From Thiobacillus sp. (GTDB taxonomy: Bacteria > Pseudomonadota > Gammaproteobacteria > Burkholderiales > Thiobacillaceae), in contig DONB01000134.1 in the NCBI GenBank assembly GCA_003510325.1, positions 13,760-19,037 on the forward strand: 5,278 bases of DNA, in the 5' to 3' direction. A program made the position numbers and the translations under genes. The notes beneath the pieces were generated by a model. That model saw only the letters and a program-made list of their open reading frames with translations. It was not told the DNA's origin and made no database searches. Shown here piece by piece: positions 1-5,278 of this stretch (position 1 is the first letter of the stretch; every line of letters begins with the position of its first letter).

Positions 1-1
1 G

Positions 2-1327
2 GTGCTGGTGTTTCAGGACGAGAGCGAGCGGCGCAGCCTGATGCAGCGACTGGCCTGGCAGGCGGAGCGCGACCACCTCACCGGCTTGTGGAATCGCCGC
101 GCCATGGAAGAGCGGCTGACTGCCGCGCTGCATGACGTGAAGCAGCAGGCGCGGCACTTCATTTTCTGCTACATCGACCTCGATCGGTTCAAGCTGGTCA
201 ACGATACCTGCGGACATCGTGCGGGCGACGCGTTGCTGCAGCGCCTGGCGGCGCTGATGACGCGTCGTGCCGAGGCCGAAAACCATTGTTTGGCCCGGCT
301 GGGAGGCGACGAGTTCGGCTTGCTTTTCATCGATACTGCCTTGCCGGAAGCGCTCGATCACATTCAGGCCTTGCGTGACGAAATCGGCCGCTTCCGCTTC
401 GAGTGGGACGCCAAGGTGTTTCGGCTGGGCGTGAGCTTCGGCGTGACCGAACTGCACAGCGGCATCAGCGACATCGGCGAGATTCTGGCGCAGGCCGATA
501 CGGCCTGCTATCACGCCAAATCGCTCGGCGGAAGCGCCATTCAGGTGTACGAGAAAAGCCATCCCGCGCTGCGGAAAATCAATGACGAAATGCAGTGGGT
601 GGGCGACATCACCAAGGCATTCGAGGCGCACCGGTTTGTTTTGTATCGCCAGCAGAAAGTGCCATTGTCGAAAAAAGAGAGTGCGCCACTGCAGTACGAA
701 ATCCTGCTGCGCCTGCGTGGCGAGGATGACGCGATCATCTCGCCGGGCGAGTTTCTGCCGGCGGCCGAGCGGTATGGCCTGGCGCCGAGTTTCGATCGCT
801 GGGTGATCCGCAATTTCTTCGCCTACCTCGACACCCATCCGGAGGACGTGGCCAGTTATGCGCTGAACCTGTCGGGGCGCAGCCTCAGCGACCCGGGCAC
901 GGCAGAGTTCATCCTCGATGAAATCGGTCAGTACAACTTCGATCCCGCGCGGATCAGCTTCGAGGTCACCGAAACTGCCGCCATCGACAGCCTGGATGCC
1001 TGCGAGCATCTGATCCTGACACTGAGATCGCGCGGCATCCAGTTCGCGCTGGACGACTTCGGCAAGGGGCAGTCATCGTTCGGCTACCTGAAACGTCTGC
1101 CGGTTGCTTACCTCAAGATCGACGGCGACTTCGTGCGGGGCATGAACCTCGACCGCGAGAAGCTCGCTATCGTCAAGGCCATGCATACGCTGGGACATGA
1201 ACTGGGCAAGCTGACCATCGCCGAACAGGTCGAAACCGAAGCCGAGCTGGACTGCCTGAAAGACATGGGCGTGGATTTCGTGCAGGGCTACCTGCTGCAC
1301 CGGCCGGCGCCTTTGCCGGTAGACTGA
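2..1327 (+). CDS. GGDEF-EAL cyclic-di-GMP synthase/phosphodiesterase, 5' partial
   Basis: Cytoplasmic signalling enzyme with diguanylate cyclase (GGDEF) and c-di-GMP phosphodiesterase (EAL) domains; 441 residues are visible, counted from the first full codon. Residues 1-20 resemble the end of a PAS domain and its linker, so the true start lies upstream and the GTG at position 2 is probably not it. GGDEF domain about 23-185: DHLTGLWNRR at 24-33, metal and substrate residues D59, N67 and D76, intact GGDEF at 101-105. The inhibitory RxxD site expected five residues before GGDEF is AENH, so product feedback is probably absent. EAL domain about 200-438: the signature is EIL (233-235), but the catalytic set looks complete (E233, N289, E321, D351, D352, K372, E408, Q428) with spacing matching active EAL enzymes such as RocR. 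Both domains may therefore be active. The target process cannot be read from the window. The gene converges on the mutase gene. Confidence 0.95.
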   Translation: MLVFQDESERRSLMQRLAWQAERDHLTGLWNRRAMEERLTAALHDVKQQARHFIFCYIDLDRFKLVNDTCGHRAGDALLQRLAALMTRRAEAENHCLARLGGDEFGLLFIDTALPEALDHIQALRDEIGRFRFEWDAKVFRLGVSFGVTELHSGISDIGEILAQADTACYHAKSLGGSAIQVYEKSHPALRKINDEMQWVGDITKAFEAHRFVLYRQQKVPLSKKESAPLQYEILLRLRGEDDAIISPGEFLPAAERYGLAPSFDRWVIRNFFAYLDTHPEDVASYALNLSGRSLSDPGTAEFILDEIGQYNFDPARISFEVTETAAIDSLDACEHLILTLRSRGIQFALDDFGKGQSSFGYLKRLPVAYLKIDGDFVRGMNLDREKLAIVKAMHTLGHELGKLTIAEQVETEAELDCLKDMGVDFVQGYLLHRPAPLPVD

Positions 1328-1359
1328 GCTTCATCCGCGGCCAGACGGCGGCCGGCGGT

Positions 1360-2733
1360 TCAGAACGGCAGCGTGAGTTCAGGTGCGGCCTGGTGAATCA
1401 CGCGGCGGAAATCGGCCTGGATCCTTTCCAGCGCCTCGGCGTTGTCGGCCTCGAAGCGCAGCACGATCACCGGTGTGGTGTTGGACGGGCGCGCCAGGCC
1501 GAAGCCGTCGGCGTATTCGACGCGCAGGCCGTCGAGCGTGATGACTTCCTGGGAAGCGGGGAAATGCGCGGTTTTCTGCAGCGTGTCCATCAGCGCGTAG
1601 TGCGCACCTTCGGCCATCTTGATGTTGAGTTCGGGGGTGTTCACCGAGTCGGGCAGGCCGTGCAGGGTGGCATTGATGTCGGGTTGTTTGGAGAGATATT
1701 CGAGCAGCCGTGCGCCGGCGTACAGGCCATCGTCGAATCCGAACCAGCGCTCCTTGAAGAACACGTGGCCGGACATTTCGCCGGCCAGCAGCGCGCCGGT
1801 TTCCTTCATCTTGGCCTTGATGAAGCTGTGGCCGGTTTTCCATAGCAGCGGACGGCCGCCGCGGTCACGAATCCACTTGAACAGATTGCGCGTCGACTTG
1901 ACGTCGAAAATGATCTCGGCGCCCGGATTGCGGCTGAGCACGTCGTCGGCGAACAGCATCAGCTGGCGGTCGGGGAAGATGATGCTGCCGTCCTTGGTGA
2001 CGACGCCGAGGCGGTCGCCGTCGCCGTCGAAAGCGAGGCCGATTTCGGCATCGCTGGTTTTCAGTGCGGCGATCAGGTCCTGCAGGTTCTTCGGCTGCGA
2101 AGGATCGGGGTGGTGGTTGGGGAAGTTGCCGTCGACTTCGCAGAACAGTTCCTCTACCTGACAGCCCATGTCACGATACAGCTTGGGCGCGAAGGCGCCG
2201 GGGACGCCGTTTCCGCAGTCGACGATGATCTTCATCGGCCGCGCAAGCTTCACGTCGGCCACGATGCGCGCGAGGTATTCGCCGGCGATGTCGTGCTGGC
2301 GGTAGCCGCCGTCGCCGTGCGCGAGGTCGTTGTTGAGCAGTCGCTCGCGCAGCTTCTGGATGGTGTCGCCCGACAGGGTTTCGCCGCCGAGTACCATTTT
2401 CAGGCCGTTGTAGTCGGGCGGGTTGTGGCTGCCGAGGACCATCACCGCGCTGTTCGTGTTCAATTGGTAGGCTGCGTAATAGGTCATCGGCGTGGCGACC
2501 ATGCCGAGGTCGACGACGCCGATGCCGGCCTTGCGGATGCCGCGCGCCAGCGCCGCAGCCATGTCCGGACCGGACAGACGGCCGTCACGGCCGATGCAGA
2601 TTTCGGTCTGCCCGCGTGCGACAGCTTCGGAACCGATGGCGTGGCCGATGGCCTCGACGATCTCCGGCGTGAAGGTCTTGCCGACGATGCCGCGGATGTC
2701 GTAGGCCTTGAAGATTTCCTTGGGGTATTCCAC
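1360..2733 (-). CDS. algC: Phosphomannomutase/phosphoglucomutase (AlgC family)
   Basis: Alpha-D-phosphohexomutase interconverting mannose- or glucose-6-phosphate and the 1-phosphates, which feed GDP-mannose and UDP-glucose for LPS and exopolysaccharide. From the GTG start it is 457 residues, close to the about 460 of Pseudomonas AlgC. Four-domain landmarks in order: FKAYDIRG near the N-terminus; phosphoserine loop GSHNPPDYNG with S102; metal loop DGDGDR with D236, D238 and D240; KTGHS with K299 and H302; sugar-specificity loop GEMSGH with E319, S321 and H323; C-terminal phosphate loop RPSNTTP starting at R415. The residue before GSHNP is Leu where this family usually has Thr. Start choice: a TTG at 2754 would add seven residues but has no clear ribosome site, whereas the GTG at 2733 follows AGGGAG by six bases and matches the usual N-terminus. 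The gene lies downstream of yheT on the same strand, separated by a 230-bp repeat element. Whether the substrate is mannose, glucose or both cannot be decided here. Confidence 0.95.
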   Translation of the reverse strand: MEYPKEIFKAYDIRGIVGKTFTPEIVEAIGHAIGSEAVARGQTEICIGRDGRLSGPDMAAALARGIRKAGIGVVDLGMVATPMTYYAAYQLNTNSAVMVLGSHNPPDYNGLKMVLGGETLSGDTIQKLRERLLNNDLAHGDGGYRQHDIAGEYLARIVADVKLARPMKIIVDCGNGVPGAFAPKLYRDMGCQVEELFCEVDGNFPNHHPDPSQPKNLQDLIAALKTSDAEIGLAFDGDGDRLGVVTKDGSIIFPDRQLMLFADDVLSRNPGAEIIFDVKSTRNLFKWIRDRGGRPLLWKTGHSFIKAKMKETGALLAGEMSGHVFFKERWFGFDDGLYAGARLLEYLSKQPDINATLHGLPDSVNTPELNIKMAEGAHYALMDTLQKTAHFPASQEVITLDGLRVEYADGFGLARPSNTTPVIVLRFEADNAEALERIQADFRRVIHQAAPELTLPF

Positions 2734-2739
2734 AACGCA

Positions 2740-2745
2740 CTCCCT
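2740..2745 (-). promoter_or_regulatory. Ribosome binding site of the mutase gene
   Basis: The minus strand reads AGGGAG here, six bases before the GTG codon at 2733-2731. This near-ideal Shine-Dalgarno sequence with normal spacing decides the start in favour of GTG over the TTG at 2754, which lies upstream of the site. Confidence 0.75.
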
Positions 2746-2772
2746 GATTGGCAATGCGCTGATTCTACCCGT

Positions 2773-3002
2773 CAGGACGTGGTAGCACTCATTTCACGCC
2801 CGCGACGGCAGTGTCGTTCACTGCAAGCGGCTCGCGACAAAGGGATGCGCCCGAATCGGTCCGTCCCTCTGGGTTGCCGCGAGAAAGCGCGTCTGCGGTG
2901 TTGCGCCACTTGGCAAGGGATGGCCCTTGCCTGCGCGACGCGCCTTGCATCCATCGCTTTCTCGCGACAACGCGGGTGCGAAATGAGTGCTACCACGTCC
3001 TG
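2773..3002. repeat. 230-bp inverted-repeat element (MITE-like)
   Basis: The ends 2773-2804 and 2971-3002 are inverted copies matching at 30 of 32 positions. The outermost 23 bases are a perfect match, beginning CAGGACGTGGTAGCACTCAT on each inward-reading strand. The interior holds further hairpins: 2808-2813 with 2819-2824, 2831-2840 with 2874-2883 (9 of 10), 2878-2889 with 2955-2966, and 2912-2919 with 2924-2931. It contains no credible gene; open frames crossing it are Arg- and Cys-rich and match no family I know. No clear target-site duplication is visible. It occupies the gap between yheT and the mutase gene, and its right arm overlaps the end of yheT. It could be a non-autonomous mobile element, a BIME-like intergenic repeat or a large attenuator. 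The inverted structure is directly visible; mobility and multiple copies are inferred. Confidence 0.8.
2878..2966. repeat. Nested stem-loop core of the repeat element
   Basis: CGCGAGAAAGCG at 2878-2889 is the perfect reverse complement of 2955-2966. Inside it GCGCGTC at 2887-2893 pairs with GACGCGC at 2937-2943, and GGCAAGGG at 2912-2919 pairs with CCCTTGCC at 2924-2931 around a four-base loop. The three stems are nested, so either strand could fold into one long interrupted hairpin as RNA. The 2878-2889 arm partly overlaps 2874-2883, which could instead pair with 2831-2840, so two alternative folds compete. Confidence 0.6.
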
Positions 3003-3970
3003 CTGTCGAAATGCTGTATCAGGCGGCGTGGCAGCCAGTCGAGATTGCCGGGGAAGGGGCCGGATGGAAATGCCACATGGCCGCCGGTTTCGGGCTGTTC
3101 GAGGGTGACGGCGGGCGAGACCTGGTCCCGCCCGGGCAGCGCCCATGCAGGCAAAAACGGATCGTTTCTCGCATTGATGACCAGGGTGGGCACGGTAATG
3201 GCTTTGAGCAGGGGTTTGGACGATGCCCGCAGCCAGTAGTCGTCCGCATCACGGAATCCATGCAGCCGTGCGGTGACCAGCGTATCGAATTCGCGGAAGG
3301 TGGTGGCGGCCGCAATGGCTTTTGCGTCGAGCATTCCCGGAAAAAGCGCCGCCTTGCGCAGGGCTTTTGCTTTCAGGGTGACAAGAAAACGCGCGGTATA
3401 GACGCGGCGATTGAAGCCGCGATCGAGCGCGTCCCCGGCCGCGCTCAAATCGAGCGGCGCGGACACGGCCGCAGCGGACGCGACCCGTTCGCGTGCCGTC
3501 TCGCCGGCTTCGCCCAGCCATTTCAACAGCGCGTTGCCGCCCAGCGAAACACCGACGGCATACACCGGCGCCACGGCGTGCAGCGACTTGATATGGCGCA
3601 GGATGCGTTCGACATCTTCGCTGTCGCCGGCGAAATAGGCGCGCGGCAGCCGGTTGTCCTCGCCCGAGCAGCCGCGGAAATGGGCGACCACGCCATGCCA
3701 CCCGCGTGCCCGTGCGTGGGCCATGAGATCGCGTGCGTAGTGGCTGTCGGCGCTGCCTTCCAGACCGTGAAACAGCACCACTACAGGCGCACCGTCCCTG
3801 CCGTCGACCCAGTCGAAGTCGAGGAAGTCTCCGTCCGGCAATTCCAGCCGTTCGCGCCGGGTGGCAAGCGGCGGCACGTGGATGAACAGGCTGGTGTAGA
3901 TGGTTTGCAGATGGCCGCCGGGCAGCCAGGCCGGCGCGCGGTAAGGTTCGGCTTCGGTGGCGTGCTTCAA
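2990..3970 (-). CDS. yheT: YheT-type alpha/beta-fold hydrolase
   Basis: Probable cytoplasmic serine hydrolase of the YheT/ABHD1-3 family; the physiological substrate is unknown. The protein has 326 residues, normal for the family, with no signal peptide. Landmarks: PAWLPGGHLQTIY at 13-25, the family's N-terminal signature; oxyanion strand FHGLEGS at 67-73; family motif FRGCSGEDNRLPRAY at 98-112; nucleophile elbow GVSLGG with S142; likely acid D270 in NARNDPFLP; likely base H298 in TGGHVAF. The start is a TTG at 3970, the only usable start before the conserved N-terminal motif. It has no clear ribosome site and lies 7 bases after the stop of the upstream NTF2-like gene, which suggests translational coupling. 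The last codons (the end of DSRTW) and the TAG stop lie in the right arm of the inverted-repeat element, so the C-terminal tail appears to have been supplied by that element. Confidence 0.92.
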   Translation of the reverse strand: MKHATEAEPYRAPAWLPGGHLQTIYTSLFIHVPPLATRRERLELPDGDFLDFDWVDGRDGAPVVVLFHGLEGSADSHYARDLMAHARARGWHGVVAHFRGCSGEDNRLPRAYFAGDSEDVERILRHIKSLHAVAPVYAVGVSLGGNALLKWLGEAGETARERVASAAAVSAPLDLSAAGDALDRGFNRRVYTARFLVTLKAKALRKAALFPGMLDAKAIAAATTFREFDTLVTARLHGFRDADDYWLRASSKPLLKAITVPTLVINARNDPFLPAWALPGRDQVSPAVTLEQPETGGHVAFPSGPFPGNLDWLPRRLIQHFDSRTW

Positions 3971-3977
3971 CGGCCGT

Positions 3978-4409
3978 TCAATGCAGCACGACGGGCGGCG
4001 TGCGCGAGGGGGGCGTGCCGCCTACGTGGAGCGGCGAGGCGTGGTGCAGCATCATGCGCCAGCCGTCGGCTTCCTTGCGATACACGTTGGTCGCCAGGAT
4101 CGGCGGGCGCGGCTCGGTTTCCTGGCCGATGACGAGATATTCGCGCACGATGCGGATGACCTGCTCGGGCTCGCGCATTTCATGCACGGTTTCCACCTGC
4201 ACGCGGAATTGTCCCGCGGCCTCGAACATGCTGTGCCAACCGGCTGCCACCGCAGCGCGCCCGTTCAGCGGCGCGGCCAGCGGATGAATGCAGGCGATGT
4301 GATCGGCGTGCGACCAGACCGCCATCATGGCGTCGAGCGAGCGGGCCTCGAAGGCAGCGTAGAACGCCGCTTCGGCGGCTTCTGGGGTGGGGAAAGCGTG
4401 TTCTGACAT
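3978..4409 (-). CDS. NTF2/SnoaL-like domain protein
   Basis: Small cytoplasmic protein of 143 residues that appears to be a single NTF2-like (SnoaL/DUF4440-type) cone-shaped domain. Signs are the N-terminal helices with PEAAEAAFYAAFEARSLDAM, the W32-S-H and IHP (41-43) pair, the GRAAVAAGWHSMF segment at 50-62, and strands ending in GWRMMLHHASP. Some members are enzymes such as polyketide cyclases or isomerases and many only bind small ligands, so no reaction can be assigned. The C-terminal tail after residue 129 is Pro-rich and probably disordered. The ATG at 4409 is preferred: it has a weak GAGA site and the domain begins just after it. A GTG at 4469 would add 20 residues but lies inside the terminator hairpin. 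The stop sits 7 bases before the yheT start, so the two genes are probably co-transcribed. Confidence 0.85.
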   Translation of the reverse strand: MSEHAFPTPEAAEAAFYAAFEARSLDAMMAVWSHADHIACIHPLAAPLNGRAAVAAGWHSMFEAAGQFRVQVETVHEMREPEQVIRIVREYLVIGQETEPRPPILATNVYRKEADGWRMMLHHASPLHVGGTPPSRTPPVVLH

Positions 4410-4462
4410 GATTCTCGAATTGCGTGAATACGTCGTGAGGTGGTCGGCCGCGGCAAACAGAA

Positions 4463-4510
4463 CCCTCACTGAAACCCCAGCCCGGTCACGGGCTGGGGTT
4501 TCAGTGAGGG
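4463..4510 (-). terminator. Intrinsic terminator after the ilvE-zinc-finger transcript
   Basis: Perfect 22-bp inverted repeat, 4463-4484 against 4489-4510, around a four-base loop. Read on the minus strand, the hairpin is followed by TTCTGTTTG, a moderately T-rich run. It begins within the last codons of the zinc-finger gene and includes its TGA stop at 4501-4503. On the plus strand the following bases are GC-rich, so termination should act mainly on leftward transcripts. It separates the ilvE group from the NTF2-like/yheT group, so the latter should need its own promoter in 4410-4462. Confidence 0.85.
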
Positions 4511-4704
4511 GCGCCGCTGGGTCGGCCTTTCAGACGATAGAGCGTGCCGCAATACGGACACAGCGCATCGCCGCGCGATTCGATCGGCAGGTACACGCGC
4601 GGATGCGCGTTCCAGTCGGCATGCTGCGGCATCGGGCAGTGCAGGGGCAGGTCGCTTTCGGCGACTTCGATGACGCGCTGGGTGTTGTCGGTCCGCTCGC
4701 TCAT
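4501..4704 (-). CDS. CHCC-type zinc-finger domain protein
   Basis: Protein of 67 residues matching the zf-CHCC family (related to the mitochondrial complex I subunit NDUFS6). The four probable zinc ligands are C23, H34, C49 and C52, seen in LHCPMP, NAHPRVYLP and CPYCGTLY. The size and HPRVYLPI/CPYCGTxY pattern are typical of the short proteobacterial members, whose cellular role is not established. The ATG start has a GAGA ribosome site five bases upstream. Only 12 bases separate it from the ilvE stop, so it is probably expressed with ilvE. Its final codons form one arm of the transcription terminator, so the stop lies inside the hairpin. Confidence 0.92.
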   Translation of the reverse strand: MSERTDNTQRVIEVAESDLPLHCPMPQHADWNAHPRVYLPIESRGDALCPYCGTLYRLKGRPSGAPH

Positions 4705-4716
4705 GCCGGTCTCGCT

Positions 4717-5278
4717 TTATTTGACCAGCGTGAGCCAGTCGGTATGGGCCGCAGCGCGTCCATGCACGCAGTCGAAATACATCGACTGCAATTTGGCCGT
4801 GAGGGGGCCACGCGTGCCGTCGCCAATGGCGCGGTTGTCGAGCTCGCGGATCGGCGTGACTTCGGCGGCGGTGCCGGTGAAGAAGGCTTCGTCGGCGGAA
4901 TACACTTCGTCGCGGGTGATGCGTTTCTCGATCACCTGCAGGCCGATCTCGGCGGCCAGCTGCACGATGGTGTCGCGGGTGATGCCTTCCAGCGCGCTGG
5001 TCAGGTCGGGCGTGTAGAGCTTGCCATTCCTGATGATGAAAACGTTCTCCCCCGAGCCTTCGGCAACGAAGCCGTCGACGTCGAGTAGCAGCGCCTCGTC
5101 GTAGCCGTCCATCTCGGCTTCCTTGTGCGCGAGGATCGAGTTCATGTAGTTGCCGTTGGCCTTGGCCTTGCACATGGTGATGTTTACGTGGTGGCGCGAG
5201 AACGAACTGGTCTTGACGCGGATGCCGTTGTCCAGCGCTTCCTGCCCGAGGTAGGCGCCCCACGGCCAGGCGGCGACG
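4717..5278 (-). CDS. ilvE: Branched-chain amino acid aminotransferase, 5' partial
   Basis: PLP-dependent fold-type IV transaminase catalysing the last step of leucine, isoleucine and valine synthesis (and the first step of their breakdown) using glutamate/2-oxoglutarate. The window holds the C-terminal 186 residues of an expected roughly 305; the start lies beyond the right edge and the frame is open to it. Counted from the first full codon (5277): AAWPWGAYLG at 2-11; SFSRHHVNITMCKAKANGNY at 25-44 with the probable PLP-binding lysine K39; EGSGENVF, whose Glu contacts the PLP ring nitrogen; ITRDTI; and the phosphate-binding segment FFTGTAAEVTPI. The sequence follows the betaproteobacterial IlvE pattern closely. 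The stop is TAA at 4719-4717, just before the zinc-finger gene. The internal ATG at 5175 is not the start because the family homology continues upstream of it. Confidence 0.96.
   Translation of the reverse strand, partial: VAAWPWGAYLGQEALDNGIRVKTSSFSRHHVNITMCKAKANGNYMNSILAHKEAEMDGYDEALLLDVDGFVAEGSGENVFIIRNGKLYTPDLTSALEGITRDTIVQLAAEIGLQVIEKRITRDEVYSADEAFFTGTAAEVTPIRELDNRAIGDGTRGPLTAKLQSMYFDCVHGRAAAHTDWLTLVK

Noticed and set aside
1328..1359. A bidirectional terminator between the convergent GGDEF-EAL and mutase genes
   Set aside because: Only a five-base stem (CGGCC at 1338-1342 with GGCCG at 1349-1353) without a T-run can be drawn, which is expected by chance in GC-rich sequence.
2734..2754. 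TTG at 2754 as the start of the mutase gene
   Set aside because: The AGGGAG ribosome site lies downstream of this TTG and is correctly spaced for the GTG at 2733; the seven added residues are not part of the usual family N-terminus.
2773..3002. Classical REP sequence linked to a RAYT transposase
   Set aside because: The arms contain GTAG, but it is not followed by the short compact palindrome typical of REPs, and no RAYT gene is in the window.
2772..3239. Small open frames crossing the inverted-repeat element (2772-3146 minus, 2811-3239 plus)
   Set aside because: Arg- and Cys-rich translations with no family resemblance. The similar MSATTS-like peptides on both strands simply come from the inverted arms.
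2110..4132. Long plus-strand open frames (2110-3108 and 2987-4132) opposite the mutase and hydrolase genes
   Set aside because: They are antisense to genes with complete catalytic motifs and show no recognisable domain; such frames are common at high GC.
4410..4462. A specific -35/-10 promoter for the NTF2-like gene
   Set aside because: A promoter is expected here after the terminator, but the minus strand shows only weak candidates (TTGCCG and a poor ACGTAT/GTATTC box), not enough to place one.
4466..5263. A 265-residue minus-strand open frame overlapping ilvE and the zinc-finger gene
   Set aside because: Its composition is Arg/His/Pro-rich with no family resemblance, and it is out of frame with two clearly recognisable genes, so it is a GC-rich shadow frame.

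Overview
The window is dense, GC-rich proteobacterial DNA. It holds five protein-coding regions plus one partial gene at each edge of the set (a GGDEF-EAL gene cut by the left edge and ilvE cut by the right edge). The style of IlvE, the CHCC zinc-finger gene directly after it, and the AlgC-type mutase suggest a betaproteobacterium, perhaps Rhodocyclales (Azoarcus/Thauera-like). That placement is an impression from protein style, not a computed result.

Plus strand, 2-1327: the C-terminal part of a dual GGDEF-EAL cyclic-di-GMP enzyme. Its N-terminus, probably with a PAS sensor, lies outside the window. It converges on the mutase gene, with 32 bases between the two stop codons.

Minus strand, read right to left: ilvE (partial) and a small CHCC zinc-finger gene are 12 bases apart and probably share a transcript. 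That transcript ends at a perfect 22-bp hairpin, 4463-4510, followed by a T-rich stretch. A second group follows: an NTF2/SnoaL-like protein and a YheT-type alpha/beta hydrolase (7-base gap), then a 230-bp inverted-repeat element, then a phosphomannomutase/phosphoglucomutase of the AlgC family. The mutase most likely starts at a GTG at 2733, behind a good AGGGAG ribosome binding site.

The most interesting structure is that element, 2773-3002. It has 32-bp terminal inverted repeats (30/32 matching, the outer 23 perfect), carries no credible gene, and contains several internal hairpins. It lies between yheT and the mutase gene. Its right arm encodes the last residues and the TAG stop of YheT, so it overlaps the hydrolase gene. 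It looks like a small non-autonomous (MITE-like) or dispersed repeat.

Functionally, the window mixes housekeeping metabolism (branched-chain amino acids, sugar phosphates for polysaccharide) with c-di-GMP signalling. No RNA gene, CRISPR array, transposase or new multi-gene system is visible.
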